A stretch of 64,000 nucleotides of DNA from Azolla pinnata (lineage: Eukaryota > Streptophyta > Polypodiopsida > Salviniales > Salviniaceae): positions 54,189 to 118,188 of the forward strand of contig JBBBWG010011112.1 in the NCBI GenBank assembly GCA_037176905.1, in the 5' to 3' direction. This document shows positions 34,640 to 46,170 of the stretch, one piece after another. Within the stretch, counting starts at the first letter, position 1, and every line of letters starts with the position of its first letter. The notes under the pieces are model-generated. The model saw nothing but the letters and a program-made list of their open reading frames with translations. It had not been told where the DNA came from and ran no database searches. A program made the position numbers and the translations under genes.

Positions 34640-35431
34640 CCCTTCAGATAGATCCCTTCTTTCCCTCTGCTTCTTCTCGTTCTCCTTCTTCGGCCTCTTC
34701 CTTCTTCGTTTTGCTTTGGCTTCTTCCTGACAGCTGTCTCCTTCACTGGAGAAAAGCACAAATTTCTGGTAGCCTGTCTGTTTCTTCAGCAGAACGGATC
34801 CGTTCTCCTTTCTCCTTCTCCTTCTTTCTTCTGACAGGATTTTGGCTTCTGCTTCCACTTAGAAATGATTCGGCCTGTCTGTTTCTTCAGCAGAACGGAT
34901 CCGTTCTCCTTCCTCCTTCTCCTTCTTTCTTCTGACAGGATTTTGGCTTCTTCTTCTTCTTCTTCTTCTTCTTCTTCTTCCTCAATCCTCGGCGAGGAAC
35001 TCTCCCTCGTTTCTCGCAAACAGAAGAAGGATCTTTCCGCGCTGTAACTTCGTCTCCGCTCCTTCTACAATCTCCGTCAGTTGTTCCTTCCTTGACACCG
35101 GTCCGCCGCCGCGCAAAGAAAACAGGAAACTCTCCTCCGCTTCCCAGCGCCTGTTCTTGTGCAGAAGGGATCTGTATCTGCCTCCTTCCCGCCTGCTTCT
35201 GGACTCTTCAGACGGCGATGTCGTCGCCCTCGCAGAAGAAGAAGAAGAAGAAGAAGAAGAAGACGAAGACGAAGACGAAGAAGAAGAAGAAGAACCAGAC
35301 TGTACGTATGTACGTATGTATACCGTATATCCAGCTGGAAGTACGTACAGATGCACCGTATGCGTATATATACATAGGGAGGGGTGAGAGAGAGAGAGAG
35401 AGAGAGAGATACGGTGTACGTATACGGCTCC
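34640..35431. promoter_or_regulatory. shared divergent promoter of YKT6 (-) and DCI1-like (+) genes
   Basis: Only 792 bp separate the two ATGs. On the DCI1 side TATATATA lies at about 35366-35373 with (GA)n at 35385-35408 just before the ATG. On the YKT6 side are pyrimidine-rich blocks, including a duplicated 80-bp block. (CTT)n at 34951-34979 and (GAA)n at 35239-35294 also lie here. Use as a bidirectional promoter is inferred from spacing. Confidence 0.6.
34773..34954. repeat. 101-bp-spaced tandem duplication upstream of YKT6
   Basis: About 80 bp starting CCTGTCTGTTTCTTCAGCAG and ending CAGGATTTTGGCTTCT occurs at 34773-34853 and 34874-34954, with one difference in the CTCC run. The near identity suggests a recent event in the 5' untranslated region or promoter. 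Confidence 0.95.
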
Positions 35432-37284
35432 ATGGCGCAGAAGAAGACATGGCGGAGCTTGCAGGTGCAGGGAGGCGACGACGGCCATGGCGTCGCCAAG
35501 CTCACCCTCCATCGCCCTCGCCGCTCCAACGCCTTCGACTCCTCCCTCTTCTCCGAGCTCCCGCTCGCCATCGCGCACCTCGACTCCCTCCCCGACGTCC
35601 GCGCCATCGTCCTCGCCGGCGCCGGCCACAACTTCTGCTCCGGCATCGATCTCTCCCTCCTTCTGTCCCCGAATGTCCCCGATTCTGGTGGGAACGACGG
35701 AGGGGACGACGACGGCCGCGAAGGGAAGGATCCCGACGGTGCTAGAGATAGGGAGAGAGCTCGGCGCTTCATCCTGGACTTGCAGGACTCTTTCTCCTCC
35801 ATTGAAGCTTGCAGGAAACCTGTGATTGCTGCCGTCCACGGCGCCTGCATCGGAGCCGGTGTCGATTTGATCGCCGCTTGTGATCTCAGGTTAGATGATC
35901 CTATCGAATCCGTCTCTTTCTTTCTTCTTCCCTTTTTTCTTGTTGCAGAGAGATGCAATCACTTCATTTTGATGAAAATTCAGATGCTTCATCATGTCAA
36001 AGCACGAATCAAAATTTGATTCTGTTCCAAATCTTGAATTGTCTGTAAATTTCTTTCTGAAATTTTAGACAAAACTTCATCTTTTTTGCGGAAACTAATA
36101 CGATCGGTACCTCTCCTGAAGCTCCGAAGTGGGAATCAGTTTGTGTTCTGTCGCTCCAAAAAAACAAACTGATGCTTTGCCCAAAGAATCTGTTTGCGAA
36201 ATAGAGTCATTCACATACAACTCTTTGCATCGAGGAACAGCGAATGTGTTCTATCGAAGAAACCATGTGAGGTGTATTCGCCTCAGGAAGAGAATAAGGA
36301 TCGGCTGTTTTTTGTCAACAATCAGTAAAGGGGCAAACCTCATTTTACATTTTCGTTTTCGTGTCTACGATCAGGGAAGTAGAAAACCCAATTTTACATT
36401 GTATTTTTGGGAAAACGCTAAGTGGATAGTATTTCTTGTTTTACTTCAAGTAGTATTTGCTGTAACCCAGTGTGTAATTCTGTCCTCAGGTTCTTCCAGC
36501 CTTCTTCTGCCTTCTTCTGCAGACGTCTTATGTTTCTTTGAATTATTAGACGATGTGGTATCTGTTGTAAAAAGAAGGTTGTAGTTTGAGACACCTCTGC
36601 TTTCTTTTTCTGTTGAAAGGAACCTATCTATAAGTCTGCCTGTTAAAACACATGCATCTTTTGTTCGGCTGTTTTTTGTATATGGATGGAAAGAATTAAT
36701 TATTTCTTCTTCTGTTTACATATGTCATTGATTTCAAAATTATCAAAAAGACCAACTTCCACACAACAGTTTGTGTTCCTCGTTCTAGGGGTGAGTATGT
36801 TTTTCTATGCAAAGAGAAAGTGGTTCCGTCTTCATCTTGCGCTGTTTGCTTTTTTATCTTCAGGTACTGTAGCAATGATGCATATTTCTCTGTGAAAGAA
36901 ATAGACCTAGCCATTGTTGCGGACCTTGGAACGCTTCAAAGGTTACCGCTACTTGTCGGCTATGGAAACACCATGGAATTAGCTCTCACAGGTCGCAAGT
37001 TTTCAGCACAGGAGGCCAAGAGCATTGGTCTTGTTAACGATGTCTTTGCCTCCAAAGAAGCCTTGGAAGAAAATGTGACTGCTTTGGCAAGAAGCATTGC
37101 ATCCAAATCACCTCTTGCTGTTGTTGGAACCAAAAGAGTTCTTATCAAATCGCGTGATTTGAGTGTACAAAATGGTCTAGACTATGTTGCAACTTGGAAT
37201 TCTGCTATGCTCGGATCTCATGATTTGAAAGAAGCCATGGAAGCTTGGATGCAGAAAAGGAAGGCTTCGTTCTCCAAGTTGTAG
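35432..37284 (+). CDS. DCI1: delta3,5-delta2,4-dienoyl-CoA isomerase (peroxisomal), two exons
   Basis: Exons 35432-35889 and 36864-37284 join at a split Arg codon, giving 292 residues. The crotonase fold is clear: HRPRRSNAFDSSLF, GAGHNFCSGIDL (oxyanion loop), KPVIAAVHGACIGAGVDLI, VKEIDLAIVADLGTLQRLP. Acidic residues at 145, 165 and 173 align with the three catalytic acids known for mammalian ECH1 and conserved in Arabidopsis DCI1. The enzyme moves double bonds of dienoyl-CoA in beta-oxidation of unsaturated fatty acids. The protein ends SKL, a canonical peroxisomal PTS1 signal. An Asp/Gly-rich insert (about residues 90-112, near 35690-35760) makes it longer than the Arabidopsis enzyme. The ATG follows a (GA)n tract and a TATA-like box. 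Confidence 0.95.
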
Positions 37285-39618
37285 GTATGCTACTCTGGAA
37301 ATAATCTGAAATAAAAAGCCACATTCTCTCACGTCTTTGAGGATACATATATTTTTTATTGTTTAATAGCTTAAAGGGTTTGTTTATTGTAACAATGCTA
37401 GCCATGTCTTTAGCTTCTTGTTTGTGATGCAAAAGAATATGGCAGACAATCACACAATGTGATAAAATATCTCTGAAATATGATTAATCACAATGCAATA
37501 TGACAGGAAGAATGATAGGTAGATTATGTTATATTCTCTAGAGGTCAAAATGACTTATATGAGATACAGAGTAGGCGCCTTTCATGTGCTAGATTTGAAG
37601 TTAAGTAGTAATTCTAGATGTTCAAGAACTTTATTGAAGCAGGTTGCGGTTCAGAGTGCAAGGAAATGGCGTATGATGGAAAGCAAAACATTGCTTCAAA
37701 ATGTGAGACTTGTTTAGGGCAGATCATGCATAATCAGGTACTCCAATGTCATGTCTCACATCTTGGTGACTGTTAACTATGTCGTGTGTGTGTGTCTGTA
37801 ATCAGTAGTTCCAGCACTCTGCCAGAAATCCTTCAGGCATAATGCTATTTTCTGATGCCTAAACCCAAATGTTTTGAATGGATGACACAGGTGCAACCAG
37901 ATGATGAAAGCTTACACAGGTGCAATCAGATGATGAAAGCTTTCATGTGCTAAAACGTCAATGGCCTTGCATCTGGCAATGTTTACGTGGTTTATACTAT
38001 TAGGGCATATATGTCATCTATAGGAACTTGACAAGAAAATGAGGCTGAGGACTGTTCACATGGCCATGTTGCAGATTTTTGGGTTCTTGATTAGTACATT
38101 CGTATGTCGTGTTCTCGAACATTTATAGTCTTGCTTCTCTCAAATGTTTATATATGTTTCATGGCATTAGGACATAAAGCTTGTCTGTAAGAACTTCACA
38201 GTGAAATAGCAAAGTTCGTCTTTAAATGTGCTTGAATCGTACGAGTTTGCCAAGATCGTGATAAAAGATCGGTAACAATTTTTGTCTTGACAGATTGTGT
38301 GTGGAAGACATGATGAAGGAACTGCCTTCCATGTGGAATTCTTTGCTCGAGAATCTCCATATTTCCTATCATCAGATCTTTACCCAGCATCATATCTTTG
38401 CCCAAGAGTATTCTCCTTCCATAATCTTTCGCTGCTTTACCATGCATCGGAATATATAGCCAAAAACATTGTCAATCTTTCGATAATCATTATCCCTCGG
38501 CTAGCTGCAGAAAGAATGCCATCTCTCAATCTACCCAGCAGCAATCGTCCATTTTGACAGTAATCCAAGGCATCGGTTCTACGTGTGTTCATTCAAAGTG
38601 TTGGAAAGGGCAAGGAGAAGTGACGAATATTTGGTTCGATCTTTTGGTAGAGATATAATGCCTCCATTTCTTGTATTAGGTAGAATCCACTGATCGCAAT
38701 GAACTGTGGCATTTCATCATGCCCCAAAACACAAAGGCAAACTAACCGAATGGTGGGCGAGTCTTCAAATCGATCAAAAGACCATGTAAAGCAAAGATTG
38801 GAGTTCGTATGATAACATAGCCATTCCATGGAAAAACATAACAACCACATTCTCGAGCTGAGTGCATAGATGAAATCAGCAGAATGAGATTCCATCACAT
38901 ATCTTGATTCCAACTCGGGCATATATTTCTTAAACACTGAGGTATCCGACATTAACGAGGAGACAAATGAGATTTGAAGGACATTTCTTTCCAAATTGCT
39001 TTGTTTCATTTATATAGCTTCAAAAATAAAGCTCTTTTACATGATTGTGGAGCTCCGATATGTTACATGCATCTACACGGAAATCGCTTTTATCTCCATT
39101 CAGCCAAACGTGTGAGAGGGACAGGGATCATAAGCACATAAGAGGAGAAATCTAAGACTAATAGATTCAAACTACTTTCTTTGCTCCGAATGAGTCGTCA
39201 TCTCCGGTCCTTTTCTCCTCCCTATTTCTATACAAATGTGTTCCCATGCAAACCCAGCTAAGAGTCATCGACACGAATAAAGGGACAAGTTATTGACATA
39301 ACTATATTTCAGTGGCTCTTGGACTAATCTCTCCCCAAAAAACTCATTATACAGGATCAGGTTCACTTACTCGGGACCCCTGAAAACTTATTATAGCGCT
39401 CCCTTCGGTAGCTAATATAGAGGCCTCGATATTATCACCGCTATCCAAGAAAAGACCACGCACCCCTCCGATCCTATAAGAAACTCTATCCATCCATATC
39501 ATCCTATTCTGTAGCCCCCTAATAAACATTGCAATCCGATTTCGCCAACGCTATGAAATCTAGCATATCTTGATAGTAAGAGATCAATTACCTTGGGCAT
39601 CAAAATGCAGCACGGCAG
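37285..39618. other. intergenic between DCI1-like and cyclin T genes
   Basis: Both neighbouring genes point into this stretch, so it holds two 3' ends. A minus-strand frame of 138 codons at 38593-39009 and one of 60 at 39347-39529 are not recognised; either could be chance. A short direct repeat (CAGGTGCAA(C/T)CAGATGATGAAAGC) lies at about 37889-37942. Confidence 0.4.
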
Positions 39619-42600
39619 TCAATTGATGTTGTCATGACGTGACCTTTTATGTTCTCTTTCTTGTATGTCCTTGGCTTTTGGGCGCCGATGGTGATGGTCA
39701 ACTTTATCCATTCTCTCTATTTGAGAGGTGTGATGATGATCCTTTGCCTGGGAATGTCGTGGCTTGTTCTGGGAAGGGCTTTCAAAGTTATCAGTCTCCA
39801 GATCTTCATCCACATCGTTCAGGGAAACATTTCCTGATCCACTGCCTGTGTTGGGAAATCGATGGTGATCACTATGCTTATGGACATGTCCATAAGAAGC
39901 GTGCTCTGGACGACCATCTTTGTGCTCGTTTTCTATCTCCCTTTCCAGCAGTTCCTCTTCATCAGTCAGCTCCAATTTGGATTTCATTCCTCCACCCTCT
40001 GCTTTTAATTTTCTCTTTCTCTCTACTGCTGTTTTCAACTTTTCAATATTTACTTGCTCTAATTCCGCAGAGGTTGCCCTTGCCTCTCCCTGGTTACGTG
40101 GTCGCTGACATGGTTCAAGCATAGCTTTTGGCTTTACTTCAGAGGTTGATCTCTTCTCCACAACCTGTGGTGTACCTGGTGGTGGTGCATTCCCAGTCTT
40201 TTTATCATGATTCATGGAGCCAGAAGGGCGAGTAGCAGGAATCTCCCTATTTTGCTCATATAATTCAAGCATTTGGTTGCTTACATCTGCGAGAAAGAAA
40301 AGAAAACTCGACATTTTCTTGAAATCCTTCCAAAAACAGACGAAATTATATGTATTTTATGTTAGCCATCATCTTCACCTTCTAATTGTCTAGGCGTAAC
40401 ATCAAACTCTTGCCACCAAGGCTTTTTTCCATTGGAAGGTAGTTTCACTTTCAAAAACTTTGCTGCAAGAAAGATTGCCCCTGCAGCTAGCTGATGGGCC
40501 TTAAATTGTAAGCAAAGAGAAGTGCGCAACCTGAAATTTTCATGGTTGAATTGCCATCCTTTTAGCAAAGATAAGCATGTAATGATAGGGTACGATATTA
40601 AAGCATACCCATCATTAATAAAGTTCCAAGCAACTTGAGCAAGGGCATGCTGGGCCACTTTCAACTTCTTAATAGCGGCAGCAAGAGGCTTGTAAGGGTG
40701 ATGTATATTAAGATCAAACTCTAAAGTAGAAAGAACAAGGTATTCTGCTAAAAGTGTTAGCTCTTTTTCTTGCTCCTGGACTTCCTGGGAAAGGCCAATA
40801 GATGTACTTAGAATTTTGGATTTTGGATAAGAAAAACAGATTGCTTATTCTTTTCTCACCTTCAGTTTAATTCGTTGCAATACTTCTGGGTCTTTTCTGT
40901 GTCTTATTTCATAAGCAACACAGATGACATTTTGAAGCAGCTTTGGAGTCTCCTCAACTTTTCCAGCTAAAAACATACAAACAGTGGCAATCACCTGCAA
41001 ATAGATACTTCATTTGAGATCCCATATGGAGCGCTTATGATTCATGTTCCAGTAATATACTATATACTGTCACTTACTATTCATGTTCTAATAATATACT
41101 GTACTATAATGACTTTGGTTCGATAAACTACATCCAAAATCACTTCAATTCATGTTCCAGTTATATCTATTGAAACTGTTCCAAATAAATCAATTTCTGG
41201 GATCCGTATACTTGGAAAAGTAGTGGACACAGTAATGAGACCAATGGCTTTGAATAATTTTTCATATTGATGACCTAGCACCGACAAATTTTCTAACTCA
41301 AGTAGTTCGCTATAAATATGTAGCAACAAGTGATAGTTATCAACTGCAAATATTGTAACGTTGGTTTTAAGTTACTAATTTGCAAATGCTTGGTCTTGCC
41401 AAAAACTTGAGATCTAGGAAAATTATGGAAAGAAGAATTAAGGCACGTTATAATCGACATAAATAATAAGTAGAGGCATTTCATAAAGTTGTCTCATCAA
41501 CATAGTGAAGCTATACACGACACGCATGGAATGATATCTCTCAATTAAGTTTGAAAAGAACTGAACACCATGAAGAAAATGGAATCTAGCTGGAATAAGG
41601 CATTCCATTTTTCATGAAAAATTGTAATATTTGATCAGTAGTAGTTTATAATTTTGGTTTCATTACTTATTTCATTTTTACGTCTCATACTTAGCCATGC
41701 ATTGTGCCCATAAACTTGAAAATTGCACATTTCTCCTTAAATTTCTGGCCGTTGTAAATGAGCAGTGTCCTAAATTAAGCAAATAATGTTGCCTTAACTT
41801 GTTTCAAATGTGATTATGAGTAGAACAATGCTTACCGAAAATGAAAATGAACAAAATGATCAATTTCGAGTTGAATTTATTTATTTCTAATTGGATCCAT
41901 AAATCATCATTACACAAATTTTATATTGTATGTTTTTTAGGCAAATGGGATGTATACCTTCATGCCGTTAATTTTGATAATAAGAAAATGCATGGGAACA
42001 TCAAAACTAACTTGGGAAAGATGAACTCACAAATCTATCATTCTTGGCGTGTGATGCCCGTAGAAAAAACCGATGACAAAACATTATTGCTGTAGCTATT
42101 GTCAACTGTGGCCTGAATTGAATAAAGAGAATGCACTAAGAAAAACGATCAATAAGGAGAACATTTTCTTGAGATTTACTCGATAATATTCCTTGAAAGA
42201 AGAAACGTGGGGGTAGAAATTTCAAAACAAGATGAGAAGGAGGTGAGCAAACAAAAACAACTCAAACAATGCCCTCCAAATAAGCCTTGCCAAAAAAATC
42301 ACAATACACCTTAAAAAAATGAAGCTAAACTTATATATGTATTGGTTGAAACTTCAAAAGCATGAATGTTGTTCCGTGGCATTAATAACATGAATGCAGA
42401 TGGGGATGTCCAGAAGAAAACATAAACTGCACTTTAATATATGTAATTGAGAAGTTGAAAATGACACATGATAAACAATTTAGTAATGAATGAAATATTA
42501 GAAAAAGCACAGAAAAGAAAAGCAGATGTGAGGTGTTAAATAGCAATGTTAGTTGCATTAGAAATCTTCATTATATCAGCACAAGCAGTTGGAAAGATTG

Positions 42601-44018
42601 GCCGTGATGCAATGAACCCATTGTACAGTTCAACATGAAAAATTGTTTCACTATCCAGGACAAAGCCTTAAAGAGTAAAAATAAATACTCTTCAGGCAAG
42701 AGGAACTGCTCAGAGAGAGAAGATGCATAACCTATGAGAGGTAAATGCATAACCTATTCGGGGAAAAAGAAAGAGGTAAACGCATAACCTATGCAACCTT
42801 GGGTTTTATACTATTGAATAGCAAAGGATCTCTCCAGACCAATGCAAACTATCCTAAGCATACATTCAGAAATACAGAAATTGGCATATATAGTGGCACT
42901 TGCCAATATATACGGAAGCAGAGCTGGTCATACACAAATAAGGCCTGGTTAAGCGGTCACATTATGGATAGAGGAACCACAACAAAATCAAGTACAAAGT
43001 GTTCTAGATGCATATTTTAAGAAAATATGATAAAGAAGCGGATATATTTACATATGGATGCTCAATACCACTTAATGAAGAGAGAATGCATGGAAGAAAT
43101 CATGCTACTTGGAGACTTTGCGTGCACAGACTTTTTATGTATATGTATGGAGGAATTGCAACAAAATTAAGTACAAAGCGTTCTGGATGCATATTTTAAG
43201 TAAATATGATAAAGAGGGATGCTCAAAGAAAGCTTGCATGGAAGAAATCATGCTACTGAAGACTTTGCATGCATATGAGTGATCAAAACAGAAATACAGG
43301 ATCAATGAGAGGAATCTGCTATTGTGCATTCCATGCATCAAGAAGAACGATGGCAATATCAGGAACTGCCAAAAGCCCTCATTGACCCAGGGATCGTTGG
43401 CCCAGGGACCCAGAAAAGTTTATGGTGTTCAAGTACATTTCACAATAAATCCAACAATCAGCACCGAATTTCACTTATGTATAGTGAAATAGAGGAGTTT
43501 TCAACCTACCTGGTGGTAGTTTCTAATTGGCTATATGACATGAGTATCTGACAAAGGTAATAGGGACTCTTTTGTGACTAATGGATATAGCGATTCAACA
43601 AGCTGGGAAAACATAAAAGCTTCCCTATCCTACAGTTATGCTAAATTACTAAGAGAAATAATCCACTTCAGCTAATCTTTTTTATCTATCATTTCTGTTG
43701 CGACAGCATCATTGGCTCCTCCTAGCCTTGCTTTACCACAATGTTTGAAATAATTGAACAAGTATACTATATCAAAGTTTCAACAAGAAAAGGAACATAC
43801 ACTTTAAGCCGCATTCCAAGGTCTTGCAGAAAGGTACAATATGACCTGCGCAGGTAAGCTTCTGTTGCAGCATCAATGCCATCCTGACGCGAAGGCGAGG
43901 AGCTTTCGATGTAGTCTCGCCGGAAGTACCATTCACAACAAGAGTGCTCAGGCTCCTCAAAAGCTTTACCTTGCCACAATTCGCCAGCACATGTTCCATC
44001 TTCCAGAAGATCTGTCAT
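39619..44018 (-). CDS. cyclin T (CYCT1-like), six exons
   Basis: On the minus strand the exons are 44018-43801, 42112-42031, 40994-40860, 40784-40609, 40530-40379 and 40286-39619, phases consistent, 476 residues. The first cyclin box includes [55 protein letters not shown] and [19 protein letters not shown]. The second includes [34 protein letters not shown] and [17 protein letters not shown], ending [20 protein letters not shown]. This order is typical of plant CYCT1 proteins, partners of CDKC kinases that phosphorylate the RNA polymerase II C-terminal domain (P-TEFb function, nucleus). The C-terminal 180 residues are charged with His-rich patches ([21 protein letters not shown]). The start is the first in-frame ATG before the box. 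Intron 1 is 1.7 kb and contains a duplication. Confidence 0.95.
42974..43275. repeat. direct duplication in cyclin T intron 1
   Basis: A block with AAGTACAAAG(T/C)GTTCT, GATGCATATTTTAAG, AAATATGATAAAGA, GGATGCTCAA, GCATGGAAGAAATCATGCTA and GACTTTGC occurs at about 42974-43135 and 43150-43275. The second copy lacks about 45 bp in its middle. Confidence 0.9.
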
Positions 44019-45389
44019 CCTCTGATCCCAACTTCAAAATCTAAAAACCTCCCAGAATTAGCAGAAAAGAGCGGGGATGAGAACCAAAGAGAAAAGGCTA
44101 GAGGAGCTGAAATCAGGAGGGACCAAGACAGCGCAGTAAATTTTGAAAGAGACGGAAAAAAATATAAAACAGAACGGAGTTGCAAAGCTGGACAAGAATT
44201 GAGAAGGACGACCTGAAATAGATGAGTGGATACAACAAAATTTCGTATGTCAGCCTGTATTGAGAAAATATACAGAAAAAGGCTAAACCGGTAGCAATGG
44301 TGGCGAATAGGAAAGAGCATTACCAAGGACTTTCATATGAAAACCTTCGACTTCTAAAGGAAAGACCATGTTTTCAGCACAAGAAAAGATAGAAGCTGTT
44401 AAATGAACTTGAAACCAGTAAACGAAATGTATAGTAGAAACAGACATAGGTCTGAAAGGAAATAGATCAGGAACGAAGAATGAGAAAAAGAAAGAAAAAA
44501 GAACAAAGAAGGGATCGGCCGAAACGGAGCAGATAATAACAGAGAAAGAGCATCAAGAAAGAGAGAAGCTCAGGAAAGAAGAGAGGACCAGGAATTGTCG
44601 ACTAAAATGTCCGAATTTCTGCAGCAGATTAGGAAAGACCCGAATTTGAGAAAGATGCAGGAAACTGAAGCAGAAACGGGGCAGATGCGAGGGTGGGAAT
44701 CACACGAGCAGGAGTTTGCGATTGAAGAGGACGAGGGAAGAAGACGGAAATAAGCAGGAAGGAAAGGCAAAAGGAGGAACAGGAGGAGCCATAGATCGGT
44801 ACCTGGGACCGTTAAAGAAGAGAGCTTTGAGCCGACCGTGAGAAAGAAGGCGGAGACAGAGAAGCTTCGGGGGAGGGGGGGGGAGGTTTTCTGACAGGCG
44901 GAGGTCCTCGCGATCGAGATGCGAAGCACCGTCTGCCTGGTCGGAGACGGGGAGGGAGGAAGCGCGAGTCGATGGATCGAAGGAACGGCGGATGGATGGA
45001 TCGACCGATCGATCGATCGATCGATCGCTCGGATTTGGAGCGATCGGTCGCAGAAGAAGAAGCAGGAGACAACGACGGCGATGGCGATGGCGATGGCGAT
45101 GGCGACGACGAAGACGAAGAAGACGAAGACGAAGAAGACGATGGCGATGGCGATGGCGAGGACTGCAGAAGACAGAAGGCAAAAAAATACAAAAACAAAA
45201 AAAGTTACAAATAGCAGAAATTAGTTTTTATAGAGCAAAGAAAAAAACCAAATTAAATTATTAAACCATTTTCTTTTTTCTTTTTTCTTTTTCTTCTTTT
45301 TCTTGCTTTTAAGTTTTAGTAGCCCTTTTGTTTTTCTTTTTTTTGGTGTTTAAATTAAGGGAGAATTTTTCTTTTTCAAAAAACACAAT
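44019..45389. other. upstream region of cyclin T with microsatellites
   Basis: No separate gene was recognised. (GATC)n at 45000-45026, (GGCGAT)n at about 45077-45102 and (GAAGAC)n at 45106-45142, with more GGCGAT to 45160. Ser/Pro and Asp/Glu-rich frames on both strands come from these. The cyclin T 5' untranslated region probably lies in the left half. Confidence 0.6.
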
Positions 45390-46170
45390 TAACCCAAAAT
45401 CGTAAATTACGTGTTAACGCCTGTTGAAAATCAAGAACTGCAAAAAACAAAATTAACGCCTCGCTGCACAAATTAGCACCCGATGAATTCCGCTGGTGTC
45501 GATTTCATTCCCCATCGCTTCCCGTCGATCGATCGCAATCGATTCCCTTGCTGTATTCGATTATCAAACCTNNNNNNNNNNNNNNNNNNNNNNNNNNNNN
45601 NNNNNNNNNNNNNNNNNNNNNNNNNNNNNNNNNNNNNNNNNNNNNNNNNNNNNNNNNNNNNNNNNNNNNNNGGTGTCGATTTCATTCCCCATCGCTTCCC
45701 GTCGATCGATCGCAATCGATTCCCTTGCTGTATTCGATTATCAAACCTGTCAATCCGATTGGTTTTGTGTATTCGATTATCAAACCTTGTTGTATTCGAT
45801 TCCGGTAGTTTCGGAATCCGATTGGATTTTGGTTAACTTGTTAATCTAGTGGTAATCAGGTAATCGAGAGTTTAATCAATCAGTCAATGTGATGTTAATT
45901 GATTTTGGCGTCAATCGATCGTAATCGATTCCCTTACTGTACTCGATTCTCAACCGAACTCGGTACTTTTGGAATCTGATTGATTGGTTAACCTGTTAAT
46001 TTAGTGGTGATCAAGTAAATGAGAGTTTAATCAATCATTCAATGTGATGCTAATTGATTTTGGTGTTAATCAATAAATTGCGCGTTAATTTTTTCTTTTA
46101 ATTAGGCGTTAATTTGCAGTTCCTAGTTTTGGTATAGGAGTTAAAAATGTAATTTTAGAGATTTGTTCGG
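45390..46170. mobile_element. TTAACGCCT inverted-repeat element, copy B (contains assembly gap)
   Basis: The left end has CGTAAATTACGTGTTAACGC then CTGTTGAAAATCAAGAACTG and AAAATTAACGCCTCG. The right end read in reverse has CTAAAATTACATTTTTAACT then CCTATACCAAAACTAGGAAC and TGCAAATTAACGCCTAATT. The two ends are thus inverted repeats of about 70 bp, and both match the ends of copy A. The interior shares ATCGCTTCCC and CAATCGATTCCC with copy A. It is larger than copy A, partly because an interior segment (CGATTATCAAACC) is repeated. Confidence 0.6.
45572..45671. other. assembly gap of exactly 100 N
   Basis: The 77 bp before the gap (45495-45571) and the 77 bp after it (45672-45748) are identical. 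A fixed-length gap with identical flanks indicates two contig ends that overlap but were not merged, or a collapsed repeat. Confidence 0.97.

Noticed and set aside
36129-36584. A 151-codon frame in the DCI1 intron
   Set aside because: It lies wholly between exons joined by homology and phase, is AT-rich and resembles no family.
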